NCBI GenBank assembly: GCA_023078685.1
Contig: JALGAS010000008.1
Coordinates: forward strand, 2,232,001-2,296,000
Direction: 5' to 3'
Origin: Neopestalotiopsis rosae
Lineage: Eukaryota > Ascomycota > Sordariomycetes > Amphisphaeriales > Sporocadaceae
DNA: 64,000 nt
In this document: piece after piece, positions 43,508-57,700 of the stretch
Layout of the letters: each line of letters opens with the position of its first letter
Position numbering within the stretch: position 1 is the first letter of the stretch
Notes under the pieces: model-generated
Told to the model about the DNA's origin: nothing
Database searches by the model: none
What the model saw: only the letters and a program-made list of their open reading frames with translations
Made by a program: the position numbers and the translations under genes

Positions 43508-46500
43508 TTTGTATGGTGGGTTTGTTTTATTTAGTCTGGTAAATGTCGAAAGATGTGATTGGCTGATAGTCTAAAAAGACGAAAGTGACTAGGCTTGTTA
43601 TGCTTGAGCTGAATATAGTTGTTTTGGGATGATAGTATAGAGAAAAGATCGGGATCGAAGGAAGCAGATTCAGGGTCTTATATCAAAGAAAGGGACAGAG
43701 AAGGCTCCCAGCCAGCAGCCGATGATGCAGGCGCGGGCGTCTGAGGCGGCTTCTGACTTCAGAGCAGCAAAAGAGACCCTTAGACAGGTACTTTCTCTTC
43801 TCTCATGGGCGGTGGTCGGCTAGCCAAGAGCGTCCGTCAGAATTAGTGCTTCCTACGCCAGATTCTCATGTCTCGACCACAGGATATTCGAGATCTGCAA
43901 ATACCATGACCGCTTTCGTGCCGTGACTGGAACCTACCCATGCAGCTTATGGCGTAAGTGTGCCCGGGCAGTGGGTTTCTGTTTGCGGGCCTCTTGCTGG
44001 GATGGTTGCTCGCCACGAGCATGGGGGAGGATGATGCAGTATTGCTGCCACCCAAGTGGATAAAGGGCGGGAGTATTGGCTGGACGACGAGGGACGACGG
44101 GGGCCCCTAGTCCCAGCCCTCACTTTGTCCCCCCAGACCAATGACAAAGCATTGCAGATTATGACGGGGTACTGGGGTGATGAGGTATGATGACCGACCT
44201 TGACGGAAGAGGAAAGACCCTGCAGATCTTGAAGTCATACCCCTTATGACATACTATTGGCTGGTGTTCAGCAGTGCGCAGTGAAAGCGAGATGGTGTGG
44301 ACCCCAAACACACAGAGCATTCTTTTCCAGCAGGTAAAACTAAACACTAAAGTCTCAGAGGCTCTCTTCCTGCATCAGTGGCATCCACAGGTCTGAAAGC
44401 CAGAAGGCTGTTTGTGAATATGATCCTCCGTAAAATAGATTGACCTCGTCATGATGAGAGCACCTTGCTGCTTCTTTGGTGTTGCCAGAATTCTCTCGTA
44501 CTTGCCCATCCGTAGATACGCAGCTGTAGGAGATGTCATTTTGAGTTTCTTCTTGTCTCTGGTTGCCTGCTACATACGAGGTAGTAGATGCCTAACTTGC
44601 TTGCCCTGGTAAGCTTGTGTGAGGCAGAATCGGAGTTTACCAGGACTAGAATACTAGCCGGAACCGTCGCACGGTAGAGGCGTACCCGAGAGGACCAAGG
44701 GTCATCTGAGAGTGCCCAGCGTGGTTTGCGTGGGGAAGAACGGCGGCCAACCTGCAAAATGCCTCGTCTGCCGTAGGATACCTTCCCCTGCTTGCCGACG
44801 TATCTGGTATGTATCTGGTATTCATAGCCAATTTGTTTTTTCGTTGGGTCAAAACATAATCTAGCATCTGGCATACACACAAACACATGCTCCTTCTGGT
44901 TTGCAGACCGGGATCCGGGAAGATGCATAAGTGGCCAACTTTGTTACGGCAGATCCCTTCTGCTTGAGCTTGTATTCACATCCAAACCCTTTGAGGCAAA
45001 GACGACCACCCCAGATTTGCGCAACAGCTCTGGTTGGCTCGATACTCGCGTCGACATACGGTAGCGCATATCGATCAGGGGCAACACCTAAAATCCACGG
45101 CGGGATAGCCTGCGAGGGAGCTATTCAGCCCTAGAGGTGCATCCCGCCGTATCATTCGTTGAGCTGGAGCAAACCTCCCGGACTGCGAAAAATCAGGGTC
45201 CTTTTCTCCAAAATGCGATATCAAAATATGGGCATCTTCAAAAATTGCGGTTGGATTTGTCATATCGATCTGCCATGTTGCCCCATGTACGGCGGGTCAG
45301 CGGTCGTCCGTCCAGACTCTCCGCCAGGGCCCATGGCTCTGGGTGTCAGCGTGTCAATCAATGGCAAACTTGGCCCATCGCCATAACCTCAGTCAGACAG
45401 TGGCCAGCTTGAACGGCAAAACGGCGCCTGTCCGTCGTCAATCCTTTGCTCAGCAAGCACGCGCACTTGCGCAACATTGCAGGTGATGAACACAGATATG
45501 ATTGCTGTGGAGCTTCAGTCGGAGAATGCTCCGCGTCCACTAACATTGTTGAGTCCAGCTGGAGTCCATTTGGGGTAATTTCTGCTGCGTTTGCCGATTT
45601 CATTTCCTTCCGGTCGCAAGGTCTTAATCCGACGTCAGAAATGAGACTGCAGCTGCCTTTGGTTGGGGCGACGATCCATCATTAGTGTTCATCCAACCGT
45701 GGCCAGCGTGGTCCGTGGCCGCGAATTCAGGGTCCAAACAACAGGGGCATATCGGGGAAAAAGACAACTCTACCAGCCGAATACAAGCGAACAAATGACA
45801 CACTTTTGCCAAGACAAGATAAAACGCGTCTCTGCAGAATGGCGTTCTGGCGCTTGGAGGGCAGCATCATCGTCAAGGGGGAGGAGAGAGACCACAAGCG
45901 AAAGCAAAAGCAGGGCAGGTGGCAGGCATGGCAGGCGTCCAATAGGCGAACTCGAACAAGTTCGTTCGCTAGGTTAAGCAAGCATACAAGCATACGCCAG
46001 GCGCCAGGGCGCCTCTTTCACAGGTCGCGGGTCCCAGGTTCCAGGTCAGCCAACCTTGACGAACGTTGGTCCGTGCTCGGTGTCGTCACTCGCACAACGG
46101 CTGGGAGCTTCCGCCACCGCCCCGTCAGTTCAGGATTGACAGGTGCAACCAACACACAAGGCTCATTCCCGAGCCCACCCACATTGAGAGTCCAGACACA
46201 TCTTAATATGATGTCAGCAGAACAAGCTCGGAAGATCTCTTGTTTGTGTTCTGGTTGTCTCACAATGTATTAGGGTTCGTGAGTTACCGAGCATCCACAG
46301 AAGGGTCAATTAACGGAGCATATCACAGACGCGAGCTTCCTTGACCCCCAGTCCCGTCTCGGTTGGCGAATCATGCAAGAGCTAGACTATCTGCGTGGGA
46401 ATGATGGAAGAGACCGAAGCTGCAAGAGTCTGGGGGTCTCTTTTTCTTGGGACCACTGTACTACGGTCAGTCAGTCGGTCGTCTATTCTAGTGCCCCGGG

Positions 46501-49358
46501 CAGGCAAGGCAGGTCATTCCGGACCTTCTAGGCCCTTTCGGACCAACCTGCATCAAACTGTTCGCCGCTGACGATGGATCTGTTTCTTACCCCCGACCAC
46601 CATCTTCGGAATCACACGTGGTGACGAAATAGGGGTCTCCAACCTCTGTAGAAACCATATGATTTTGCAGAGTCATAATCATACCACACGGACATGGTGG
46701 TTGCAGATAGAACTATGGGTATCTAGACTGACGATATGCTTCTGGAAACCAACAACTAACAACCAAGAACGTAAGTTGTTCAAGCGAACGACTGTGGCCA
46801 CTAGCTTATCTAGATGGGCTTCACATTTCATCGAAGATGGCTCGGATTGATACAACATCGGCCATGATGGCTAGAGATGGTCCCTTTCCGCCAGCCAGCC
46901 AAGGCAGCTCAGTCGTCAACAAAATCGATGAGAATTCGTGATACGTTTCAGAGTTTGTGGGTAAGCTCCAGTTTCCTTCCTTGGGCCCCGTCTCTGTCGC
47001 GCCCATGGCTACGTGAGGGGTGTCACGGCAGTGGCGATATGATCATATGCGGAGACAGCTGGAAGATCATCCCTATGACATGCCTCTAGGCCGGATGATT
47101 TCCTAATTCTAAGTCTAAGCTGTGCGATGCGTCGAGCGAGATCTCGACCATGATTGCCAACTGCTTCTACGCGGTCAAACATGCGCACCACACTGAGATT
47201 GAACGCTTAATTAAGCTCCCCATGCAGCCATGCTGGTCTTGGGCTTATTTTACCGTATTGGTCGACTCGTTCACTGATCCGGATGACGCACAAACTTCCG
47301 TGAATAGACATTCTGCGTCACCCATAACCGAGATGGTTGGTTCCTGTCTATCGGTCGGCCTCGTGTTGGGCACAATGCTGCGCCGGCCCTGACGTCGCCG
47401 GCCATCCACAGTCCGTCATTCACATAAGCGAAAAATGATTTACTCAGCCTACAACATCTATCCATCGTATTGGCTGGTATGGACGTCACCCGTCGCAGGA
47501 TGCCAGCTTACTGAGGCCAGAAATTTTCTAACTGATTCAACCTGTGTATTGTAAACGTCAGATTCAACAGTAGTCACTAACTGTGGACACACAAATCAGG
47601 TATGGTAATGTGGACACTTTTGACGACAGGTAGCTATGCTCCTCACTACTGGCTCGATACTCCAACAATAAAGGCGTTGACTTTCGACACGCCCGATCCG
47701 ATCGGCTCATCGAGATGTCCTGAAAGGGGAGAAATCCAGAGCTACACAGCTGAATTTCTCGCCCACAATATCAAGTCACTTAAATCTCCAGGTCAACCTG
47801 CCGGCTGCGTTGTATGCGATGGGCCGTCTCAACTTCGTAATTGTGACGCGAGGTCGCAACGACGTGTTTGTAACATTGCTGAGATATCCGTCACTAATCG
47901 AAAATGTATAGTCTACTCTGCAACGGTAAGTTCACGTCTCACGGATCGCCGATTTTACAGACTGAGAAAGGTCGGTCAACATGACGTTGTATTTCTCCAG
48001 CGAGAATGACCTCTCTGCCTCTGTAACGTGCACCCATGAGGGATCACTTGGATAACCGAGAGCAGTTCATGCGTCAGAGGGACCACGACGGGAAGTAAAG
48101 CCAGAGAAGCATCTTGACATTGGTTTGTCTAGTCTTTTTACCATCAGTGATGAAGCTGCACGACTGTATCATGTCGAATAGCTTGATCCTCTCCTACTTT
48201 CCTCCATGTGTATGTTGCTGTCCCAATGGCTGTGACGTATTGGCCCTCTCGAGCAAAATTTTGCCATTAGCAAAGCACAATACCTTGCCCTATGTCATTG
48301 TCACCCCAAATCGCACTTCATGCCAAGTTGTGCATTAACACTCTCCAACATAAAGACATTGCGGTTCAAAGGTCGACCCTTTTTCCAAGAGCACTACAGT
48401 CACTAGTGAACTTCCACACAAACCTTGCATTGCAAAGGGCGAACACAACACCACGGAGTTCATCTATGACATGCAAGTTTAAATGCTGGAAGTTTCTGAG
48501 GATATCATATCACTACGGAACGGCTGGAGATCAATGAGGCGGCATCGCTGAGCTTGGAAGAGTATATTACTTGGTCTCGGGTTGAGACATGTGATCAAAC
48601 GTGGACGTGAGATTCTGGGGGTAACACTGTCATATGAACTCTTGCTCACGGAGAACTGAAATATTGTTCGTGAGCAAATATACGAATCTTCTTTACAGCA
48701 TCTCGACGATGTGTGAGAAACCGAGTTTGATGTGTTCAACAGTGTAACAATGCTCCATGATAAAGCAGTCTCGTCGAAAGTATAATAGAATTTGAATTTG
48801 TAAAAAAAAGTGTTGACAACTTGAAAGATATGAACTAGCTGGAGACATTGAAATCACCAGAATTCACTTAGTCCTCATGCAATATCATGCCCCGGAGGAG
48901 GGAAGATTCTACTGATAGAAACTCTGAAATGCTTTTCACATGCGGCCTGCCTATCCTTGATCTGAATACTCATACGACAGAGTATCCTCGGGAATATAGA
49001 CACTTTTGAGAAATGCTATAATGATGTACTAGAATGGTAACTATCACAATGAATAATTGCTTTCATGTATGTACGTATGGCACCTTATAGTCCCCCCAAA
49101 TCCTAACCAAGGACCCTACCTGCAGCAGCTCGGGCCGGAGTGGGGCGCGATTGCGGATTGGCGGTGCCCGTAGTGCCCCGCGTCATAAGCTGGTTAAACA
49201 CAAACCCGACGCGTCTCCCAAATAACTTAACCTTGCGCTACCTACCTACCTATTCAGACGAGGCTGCCTCGTTCTTCGCTAAAGCTGCAGCATCCATCCG
49301 CCCTGACCACTGCAGCTCAATGCTGCCGGTCTCCTCAAATTGATACGAGACTCTCGAG
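43508..49358. other. 5.9-kb region without a convincing gene
   Basis: Short frames only, many overlapping on both strands (44536-44928 minus, 45663-46273 plus, 46821-47191 minus). The best candidate is 47602-47926 plus: a Cys-containing frame ending at a clean GTAAGT donor (ACG|GTAAGT at 47927), possibly continuing after a very short intron at 47962 to a stop near 47985. It has no recognised family and I do not call it. The stretch 48100-49080 is AT-rich. The last 200 bases form the CDC16 promoter and leader. Confidence 0.4.
49209..49214. promoter_or_regulatory. ACGCGT (MCB-like) site upstream of CDC16
   Basis: A perfect ACGCGT hexamer lies about 145 bases before the CDC16 start codon. In yeasts this is the core site of the G1/S factor MBF. 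Cell-cycle control of this gene is an inference from one short match. Confidence 0.3.
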
Positions 49359-51261
49359 ATGGAGCAGTTTCTAAGAGAGTGGAGGCAGGACGCTTACAAC
49401 AAGGCACAGTACGATTCTGCAATCTTTGTCGGGGACAAGCTTCTGGCCCTTACGAGTACGTATCTCGAAAGACTCCATCGTCCTAAACCGATCCCACTTG
49501 AGCTGACCGACCAATCTTGTAGACGACGATAATGATGCCTTTTGGCTGGCACAAGTCCACTTTGCCACGGGCAACTATACTCGAGCGCAGGCCTTTCTAT
49601 CTCGGCAAGACCTCATAAGCCGGAATCCCTCGTGCCGATACCTTGCTGGACACTGCTACATCAAGCAATCACGTTACGACGAAGCACTCGCAGTGCTGGG
49701 AGATCGGAATCCCACACACTTGATTGTCAGTTCGACGAACAAGCGCAAAACGCCAAAGAACAGCGGCAAGTCAGACAAGTCCAGTCGCCGGCGTGATGAG
49801 TCCGACGAGGAAACGGCCAATCGACGTTTTGAAGCGGCCATGTGCTTCTTGCGCGGTATCTGCTACGCCAAGCAAAACGCCTTTGATCGCGCAAAGGAAT
49901 GTTACAAGGATGCTGTGAGGATAGACGTTCAATGCTTCGAAGCCTTTCAGCAATTGATGAAGAACTCGCTCATGTCTCCCGACGAAGAATGGCAATTCCT
50001 CGAGTCCCTCGACTTTGACTCAATCAATGTTGGTGGAGATATATCATCGTCTCAGGAAGCTGCCGAGTTCACCAAGATGCTATACACCACAAGGCTGTCC
50101 AAGTATCGGAATCCGACATCGTTTGTGACTGCTTGTGAGACCCTATCTACACATTACAACCTCGAGAGCAACCCGGATTTGCTGCTGGCACGGGCAGATT
50201 TGCTATACACGCAATGTCGTTACAAAGACGCACTGGAAATTACCGACTCCATCTTGGCAGAAGACAAGTACAACTTTAGTGTATATCCGCTTCATCTGGC
50301 CTGCATGTATGAGCTCAAGAAGAAGGCAAACCTCTTTCTTGTCGCACACGATCTGGCAGACAGTCACCCCGAGGAACCGGTCACATGGTTGGCAGTGGGC
50401 ATCTATTACTTTGCCATAGACAAGATCGCCGAAGCACGGCGTTACTTCAGCAAAGCCAGCATGATGGATGCACATTTCGGGCCAGCTTGGATCGGGTTCG
50501 CACATACATTCGCGGCCGAGGGTGAGCACGATCAGGCCATATCAGCATACTCCACCGCAGCTCGTCTCTTCATGGGAACCCACTTGCCACAGGTTTTCTT
50601 GGGGATGCAGAATCACGCACTCAACAATATGACGCTTGCCGATGAATTCCTAAAGACGGCATACGGTCTGTGCAAGACCGACCCATTGCTACTAAATGAA
50701 ATGGGCGTGGTTTACTATCACCAAGACCGGCCCCTCGACGCAGTGAAACTCTTTGTTCGAGCACTCGAGGTTGCCGAGGACATTGACTCGGAGCCAGCAG
50801 CTTGGTTAGCCGCACGCACAAACCTCGCACATGCATACCGACGCGCTAAAAAGTATCCTGAGGCAATGGAGCAGTTTGACGAAGTGCTTCGTCTAGGCGG
50901 AAAAGACGCTGCCATCTATTCCGCCAAAGGACTGCTCTTTATGGAGCTTGGACAGCCAGAAGAAGCCATTGTGGTCTTGCATCAAGCGTTGGCCATTAAC
51001 GCTCAGGACCCGATCGCCACGGAGCTTCTTAACAAGGCCTTGGAGGAGACTGCCGGGCTTGATATTCTAGTAAGCGAAGCACAAAACGATGCACTAGATG
51101 GATTTGAAAAGGAAATGGAAAAGATTCGAGGTCACAAACACCACCGTCCTCCGGCCAAGACGCAAAAACCTCGAGCGGTCTCTGCCTATGACAGAACCAG
51201 GATGAGAATCATGGGTGGCGGAGGCCCATTGTCTGACGTTGAAATGGATGCCATTGAGTAA
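49359..51261 (+). CDS. CDC16: Anaphase-promoting complex subunit Cdc16/Apc6
   Basis: Two exons, 49359-49455 and 49523-51261, joined in phase 1 (GTACGT donor); 611 residues. This is a TPR scaffold subunit of the APC/C ubiquitin ligase, which degrades securin and cyclins in mitosis. The start gives MEQFLREWRQDAYNKAQYDS, matching Cut9/Cdc16 N-termini. TPR helices run almost the full length: DAFWLAQVHFATGNYTRAQA, CRYLAGHCYIKQSRYDEALA, then a Lys/Ser/Asp-rich linker (about residues 118-145), and regular repeats from RGICYAKQNAFDRAKECYKD to LLFMELGQPEEAIVVLHQAL. The C-terminus is basic, then ends GPLSDVEMDAIE. Conserved segments PVTWLAVGIYYF and GPAWIGFAHTFAAEGEHDQA are intact, so the gene looks complete. 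Confidence 0.95.
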
Positions 51262-53340
51262 GGCATATAACTCGACATGGATTACGATAGGATCATGAGT
51301 AGGCGTCTGGGGCATTTTGGGATCTCTTTCAGCGAGTAGCATTTACAGAACGGGCAATGGCGATAAGCGCGCAATCGCCAAGATGGCTTTTGGCAATTCA
51401 CCAGCTTTGACATGGTTTTGTCTATCTAAGTTCCATCCGACATGCTGTCACTCTTGACTATTGCCCCATTGGGCGAATACATGTACCGCAAACACGGCAC
51501 GACGATGCAAGGTCTGGACCGCTATGCAGGTACAATCAATAATTGACGGCATTCATAGACCCCATGACTGGACTCCACAACCTCGGCACACCACCAAGAC
51601 AGTGGGATACTGTTACATTTGGCCAGCCCGAGCCGCCGTTCCCCTTTCATGGATTGATTAGATCCACATCAAGACGGACTTGCTTTTGGCAGATGACGGA
51701 GTTTGAGCCTCCCCCTCTTCTTTTCAGATCGCCCTCTTATAAACAACTTTTGGCTTTTGATGGACATTGCGCCACATGGTCTTACTGTGGAAAAGTACGA
51801 AAACGTCAAAAAAAACAAAACAAAAAGAGGATACAAACAGTTCTTGCTACTCTGTACTAGTTGGCTGCTCTGCCTGCCCTGCGAGACTAAATGGGGTAGT
51901 CTCTTTCCATGACTCGCGAGCAAGAGCTGCAACAAGCAAGCTGATTCGCCCAGCTACGAGAAAAAAATAAGACCTAGAAAAGAAGAAGCCAAAGCGCACG
52001 GCGCGGATGACAAGCAATTCCACGGACCGAAACGCGCAGGGTGTAGTGTACTGTGGGCACTACTGGGCAACCCAAGAAAGAACAATGGTGGAATCAAGAT
52101 GAAACTAGGTCTATTGGCGTAAAAGATAGTCCTGGAGGTGGTTTCTTTAAGAATGAAACTAACTCCATACTTGTATTAGGATAACTAACGATCGACAAAG
52201 AAAACGGCACGACGAGGAGACGATCACACAGATACTATCGTAGAGACGTTGTATTGAAAAAGAATGAGGCGGACTCGCGCGATCCACCGTACGGTAACGA
52301 TTCTTCTTTTTGAGTTTATTGACGAGAATCATACTTTGGACTTCATACTGTTCTGCCAGGACCATCACGATATATTTTCGTTCTGCAAAGCAGCGATGAT
52401 ACTTGTAATCAAATGACGACCCTGTCTGGAGTTTCCAGACGGGCCAAGATATGTCCGGAGACAAACACCCCTGGCAATGATAGATAATCGTGTTTAAGCG
52501 AGCGTGGGGGATCTTGTCCCAGATGGTAAAGAAAATCCAAGGTATCCCTCATGGCTATTTCCCTACTATGGATATTTTCCCATCCCGGTGGATTGGTAGT
52601 AGGTAGGCAGATCCAGGCGGGCGGGAAACTCTAGTCTCTTTTTTCTTCCCTTGGGACCCATTGACACTTTGCCCAGCTAAGAATCTCCGATCGCGAAGAC
52701 GATATGCGAGGGACAACTGAAGAGAGAAAAAAGAAAAAACCCCTCCCCTAATCCCATCTTGTCCCAATAGTTTTTTTTTTTTTGCGGGACATTTTTCTTC
52801 ATCCCAGGGCCCTTTCTCAAAGGCTGAGCCGCATAACCGACCCAGGAAACAGGCTCGACAGGGTGGCAAGGGGCGCTGGTTTGTGATTAGAGTTTGTACT
52901 AATCATCTCCGACAGACTGGACCATTATGCCATTCTGGAAAGAGGAATGGAAGATCACCAAGAAGATGATGATGATGACAGGCTGAAGATGAGGGCTGAA
53001 GGGGCAGATATTGATTATGTTAGTTTGGATCGTGAGAATATGAGAAAAAAAAAAAGTCTGGCTGCTTTTAGTTTCCAATGTTACACGTCACAGCAACGGC
53101 CTGGGCTTTCCTTTCCACTGCTTCGCCTTTCTTGATGCCGGCTTTTTTCGCATAGAGAAGGACCTAGAGTAGTAAATGCGATTTTACTTTGGCATGCTTT
53201 AGGGTATCATGAATCCTACGTTGCTGGTGGATACCCGTTGGTGGTGCTTATTAGTTCTGGGCCCAGATAGCAACATCGTGAAGAAAAGACGCACTACGAC
53301 AGGCAGCCTTCTAAAACGTCTTCCCAACCCGCACATACGC

Positions 53341-53363
53341 ACACACACACACACACACACACA
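53341..53363. repeat. AC dinucleotide microsatellite
   Basis: About 11 or more tandem AC units followed by ATATATGA. Confidence 0.85.
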
Positions 53364-54685
53364 TATATGATCAGGCCCGACAGGAATTGTCGTTTTGGGA
53401 CTGGAACTTTGGTGACTGGAAAACCCGAAAAAGGTAATCCGGTTATGGTGGGAACCAATTGGCCCAAAAGAAAAACGTCGTGGTGGTGAACTTTTTCCAG
53501 TCGTGTGATGCAAACCCCTTCGTACTCCTCTCATGTTCACTGGCCGGGGGCCACATTGATAAGCGATACAGATTACATACATGCTGCCACACGACAGGCC
53601 TGGCAGGGCTATATTACCAGTCAGCTATGAGGCCAAGTCGTCGGCACTAAGGCTTTGAACGGTTTGGCTCTATTTCGATATATGCTTTCTTTGGAGTCTG
53701 GACAACACATCATTCATTGATTGTAATAATTGCTTGTTTCAATAGAGCCTCTCTCTCTGCCTCAGCCCCAGGTGCAGGTGCAGGACCGGTCCCCGATCGC
53801 GGGAGGCCTTGTGCTGGTCTCTTCTTTGGTTCCCGTACATAGTACCGCAAGTTTCGTGAATGACTCGTTGAGAGAGGGTGCGAGAGGTTCATCAAGGGTC
53901 AGTCAGTACTTGACAAGATATCTCCCTCAAATGAGGCAGCCGCATGTCATAGTACCTTGGCAGTAAAAAAGAGTGGAGATTGCGCCCAAGCAGCTGGGTT
54001 CGCTACCTGAGATTGGTGACACGGACGAACGTCGATCACCCGCAGTCTCAAGACGAGTCTTGTAACATGGTGATGGATTTTTGGGAAAGAGGGGAGAACG
54101 ATCAACAGATTGAAGAAGATGAAAATGAAAAAAACACCCCAGCAACCCAAGTGGGTGGTACCTTACCGTGAAGCCACGCCAAAAGAGCTTAGCTGAGGAC
54201 GAGCTGGGTACATTACTCTCTCAACGACAGGGTCTCTTCTTTTTTTTTTCTTGTGTTGTGGATATGGAGCTACATGTACGACATAACACCCTTTGAGAGC
54301 CTGGAGTCTGGAGAGCGAAAAAGCCATGATCTGACACTTGAGATCCAAGATCAGGGACTAGCAGAAACTAGACCGGAGAGAACTTTCCTCAACCTGGCAA
54401 GGGATTGCGATAGAATGGGGAACGGTGCCAACTCTTTTTTGGGGTAGTGATCGCTTCTGTTTAATTCCCTACTATGATTTGACTGCTGTTCTCTTTGGTG
54501 CTAGCCACGTGTGAAAGTCACTCTTGTCCCTTCTCCCTTCTCCAACACACGATCATTGGCAGACTGGGTAGCGGGATACTACAACATCGGTTACTGCAGG
54601 TTATCGGCGCTTTGTGCCAAACGTAGCGTAGCAAAAGTTCCAGCTCCGAACCGCTACTGTACGTAAACAAAAAAAAGAGTCCACG

Positions 54686-54705
54686 CCCCCCCCCCCCCCC
54701 CCCCC
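54686..54705. repeat. Poly(C) run of 20
   Basis: Twenty consecutive C on the plus strand, giving a G20 tract on the minus strand. Confidence 0.85.
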
Positions 54706-57700
54706 AATATCTTTCTCTTCTTCATTCGTCATGGTGAAATTCGATATGGGGAACGGCGAGAATGGTTAGTGGTGGATTGGGATCGGGACCCACGACGTTC
54801 TCGTTTATCAAGGTCGGCGCATCTTTGACATGCATAAGTGTCGATTATCACCATACCTACTAACCATGATAGTATCCTCTCGTTTTGGGGAGGTTTGATA
54901 TTGCGGTGAGTGAGCAGCCCTGCTTTGCCCTGCCCATCCGAGTCACGTGGCTCACCTACTGAAACCGACCTGACGGATGGCCCATGGGGGAGAGACGGAG
55001 ATTCGCATTGGGCAAATCGGCCCCCCTGCGCCTCCATGGACCACATCGCTGGGACCAAACCAAAACCCGCTTGTCCATTTTCTGTCTGCCTCTCGTGGGG
55101 TTACTGGCTGGCTGGGATGTATGATTTACGTATCATGAAAAAAGGGCATGTAGGGTCCTAAGTGAAAAAGGAAAAACGAGACGGTAAGAGAGGGTTCAAA
55201 CGAACCCGGTTCATAGTTTCTGCAACTTTGATGTTGGGCGATTTCAGGAACCAAAAAGAATTGCGGGCCATATGCCGAATGGTGGTGTGAAAGAGAAGAA
55301 CCGGACCATATCATGCCGGCCGCTGGGTGACAAGAGTGAGTGTGTGTGTGTGAAGAAACACTATGTAAAGTGATTAGTCGAATCATGCAAATGCATACCC
55401 CATGAACGACCTAACTGGGAGCCTACATATTATTCAGCCAATACGACTACACAACATGGCAACCTTTGTTGTGGCATCCATCTCCTCCCTCCTACCCCTC
55501 GCCCCTCTGGCCTGGGCTAACTTAACTTGCCAATGAATGAAAAACAGCAACGACAGGATGACAGCTGCTGCGAGATTTGCGAGGCTCGGCTCTCTCTTGA
55601 GGCTAGGCCAACTCAGCCAACGAGGAATGGGCAGTGGGAGGTTGCAATTAATGCCTGCTCTGCTTTTCCAGTCGCTCTGGCTGGCTTTACTCTATTGCAC
55701 TAGCTTGAACCACTCGACAACGTTTTCTGGGTTTCGATGGCGTGGACCCTGGTTCAGAATATGCAGGGCCGATGGGACACGACAAGTTTTTTCTTTCTCC
55801 TACTATGTACGCTCCCCCCAAACCACCAATAGCCATCGAATTGGGACCTGTGATAGCGAACACCGTTGCCCGTAGTGGCAATTGCCCTTGCATGCAACAA
55901 TCTTTGGAGGGGTGGCCGGCGCGCGGAGCAGAAGGGGGTTTTGGGGGTTTGGGGAAGGTCCATGATCGCACCAATTGGACGTCCTCGCGTTTGTTCATGT
56001 GTTACAAGACGGTATTCTTCTACAGCGATTCGGAACGAACTGGAAATGGGGTTCTCTGGCTTTTCACGGCCAGCCAGTAAAATGGTTATGTCCTTGATTG
56101 CGGGATCGCTTGACGACACAATATCTATGTATCCTGGCTGCCAAAGAGGGCGACGGACAGATAAGATTGGCCCTGCCCTGCCTGCCGGGACGTACTGTTG
56201 CCGGTAGAAACGGATACTTATTTGTGCCTCTCTGCCTGCAGGCCCCAATACATAGTATTCCAGCTGACTGCAGCCGATACCATAACAGCCATGTCAATTC
56301 TTTGCAAAAATAAGAAGTCGCAAGGAAATAGGGAATGAAGGATTGATATCTATCTAGGGCAAGGCTTCTCGATATTGCCAACCATGTTCATACGGCATTT
56401 GACGGCACTGATCAATATGTGCGTTGTATAACTGTAAGACCATGCAGGTTTGGAATAGATGAAGTTGAGGGGCAAAAACGAATGAGCCCGGAGTATCGCA
56501 ATTGACACACCAACGACTGAGACGACCGCGTGGGGAAACTCTTCTGGGAATATCGAATATCGAAAGATTGTTGCCGCCCTATGCGGTCGGACCTTTTGGG
56601 TACCGTGATTATTGATATACGAACTTGCTCAGCTTACGTAGTCTTTCAGAGTCAGGCTCCCAGCTCCTTCATCACTCGAGAGGATCTTATGGATATGTTT
56701 GCTTGCTTCCTGGGTGCAGATCATGTTGCGAATGGATCGCAATTGTGTAACATCCTAGTCTTTTACCAGGGGTCCTTCAAAGCGTATCCAGCACATTGGG
56801 ATCAAGTCTGAGCGCTGTGCCAGTAAGAGACATGACCAACGAGCAGCAGGGTAATCTTGGCGCCCATTATTTCCCATTGGGAGGTACAAACGAATATGTA
56901 TTATCCGATTATCGATCACGATCCCAGGCGATCAGGTACAGCGAGCGCCCCTGGAGTTCTGCTGTGCACACTGACTAACACCATATCCTGTATGTGGTTT
57001 AGTAGCAATTGATCGCTATTGAATGACTTATCTCGCAGACGGTAGTCATGGTGTATTGTCAATGGAGTTGGGGAGTCAATGCGCCTTCAAGGTTTCTACT
57101 ACAGTAAACAAACGTTGGTTTGGGGATCGATGGACCGTGCAAAGCGGTTGTTGAGTAGGGGAAATTGCGAGGCGCATACTTAGAGTGTTCACATACTATG
57201 TCGTTTTTGCGACTCTATGTCTAGTGACATTCGAACCAATTGCATCATGAAGACATTGCAGAAATGGTCCTCCCGTTTGCAGTCATCGATTGTGCGGCAT
57301 TGGTGTTACACTGCAACTGATTATCTGCAGACTGCAAGCACTCGAAAACGCGCAGTGTTCAGGGCTCCACACCCGGTTAAGGACAGAAAGGCATATGGAG
57401 TGCTGCATTCGTTGAAAGATCAGTCAGACTGGTCCTGCACAAACAGCTAGTACATAAGTAATAAGTTGCACCTCGGACGGTAGGAGGCAAGTACATCTCG
57501 TAGGGGTAAAAAATGCCAGGCGGGCAGATGACCGTGAGAAGTGGATGTTCAATCTCGGATAGCGCACAAAGCAAGTGAGATCTGTCGTCCGAGCACGTGG
57601 ATAAAAGAAAAGAGGCGCTGACCGGCCTTGTTCGCTGAGTAGGTAACCTGGTAACTACTGTTGCGGCGGCTCATAGTGGAAGACGCCAACGAGTTATAAA

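Noticed and set aside
45806..46273. 155-codon plus-strand frame
   Set aside because: Arg/Ser-rich, overlapped by other frames, no domain; treated as chance in a gene-poor interval.
55754..56248. 164-codon minus-strand frame in the gene desert
   Set aside because: Frames of comparable length overlap it on the plus strand, and it shows no domain, signal peptide or splice structure.
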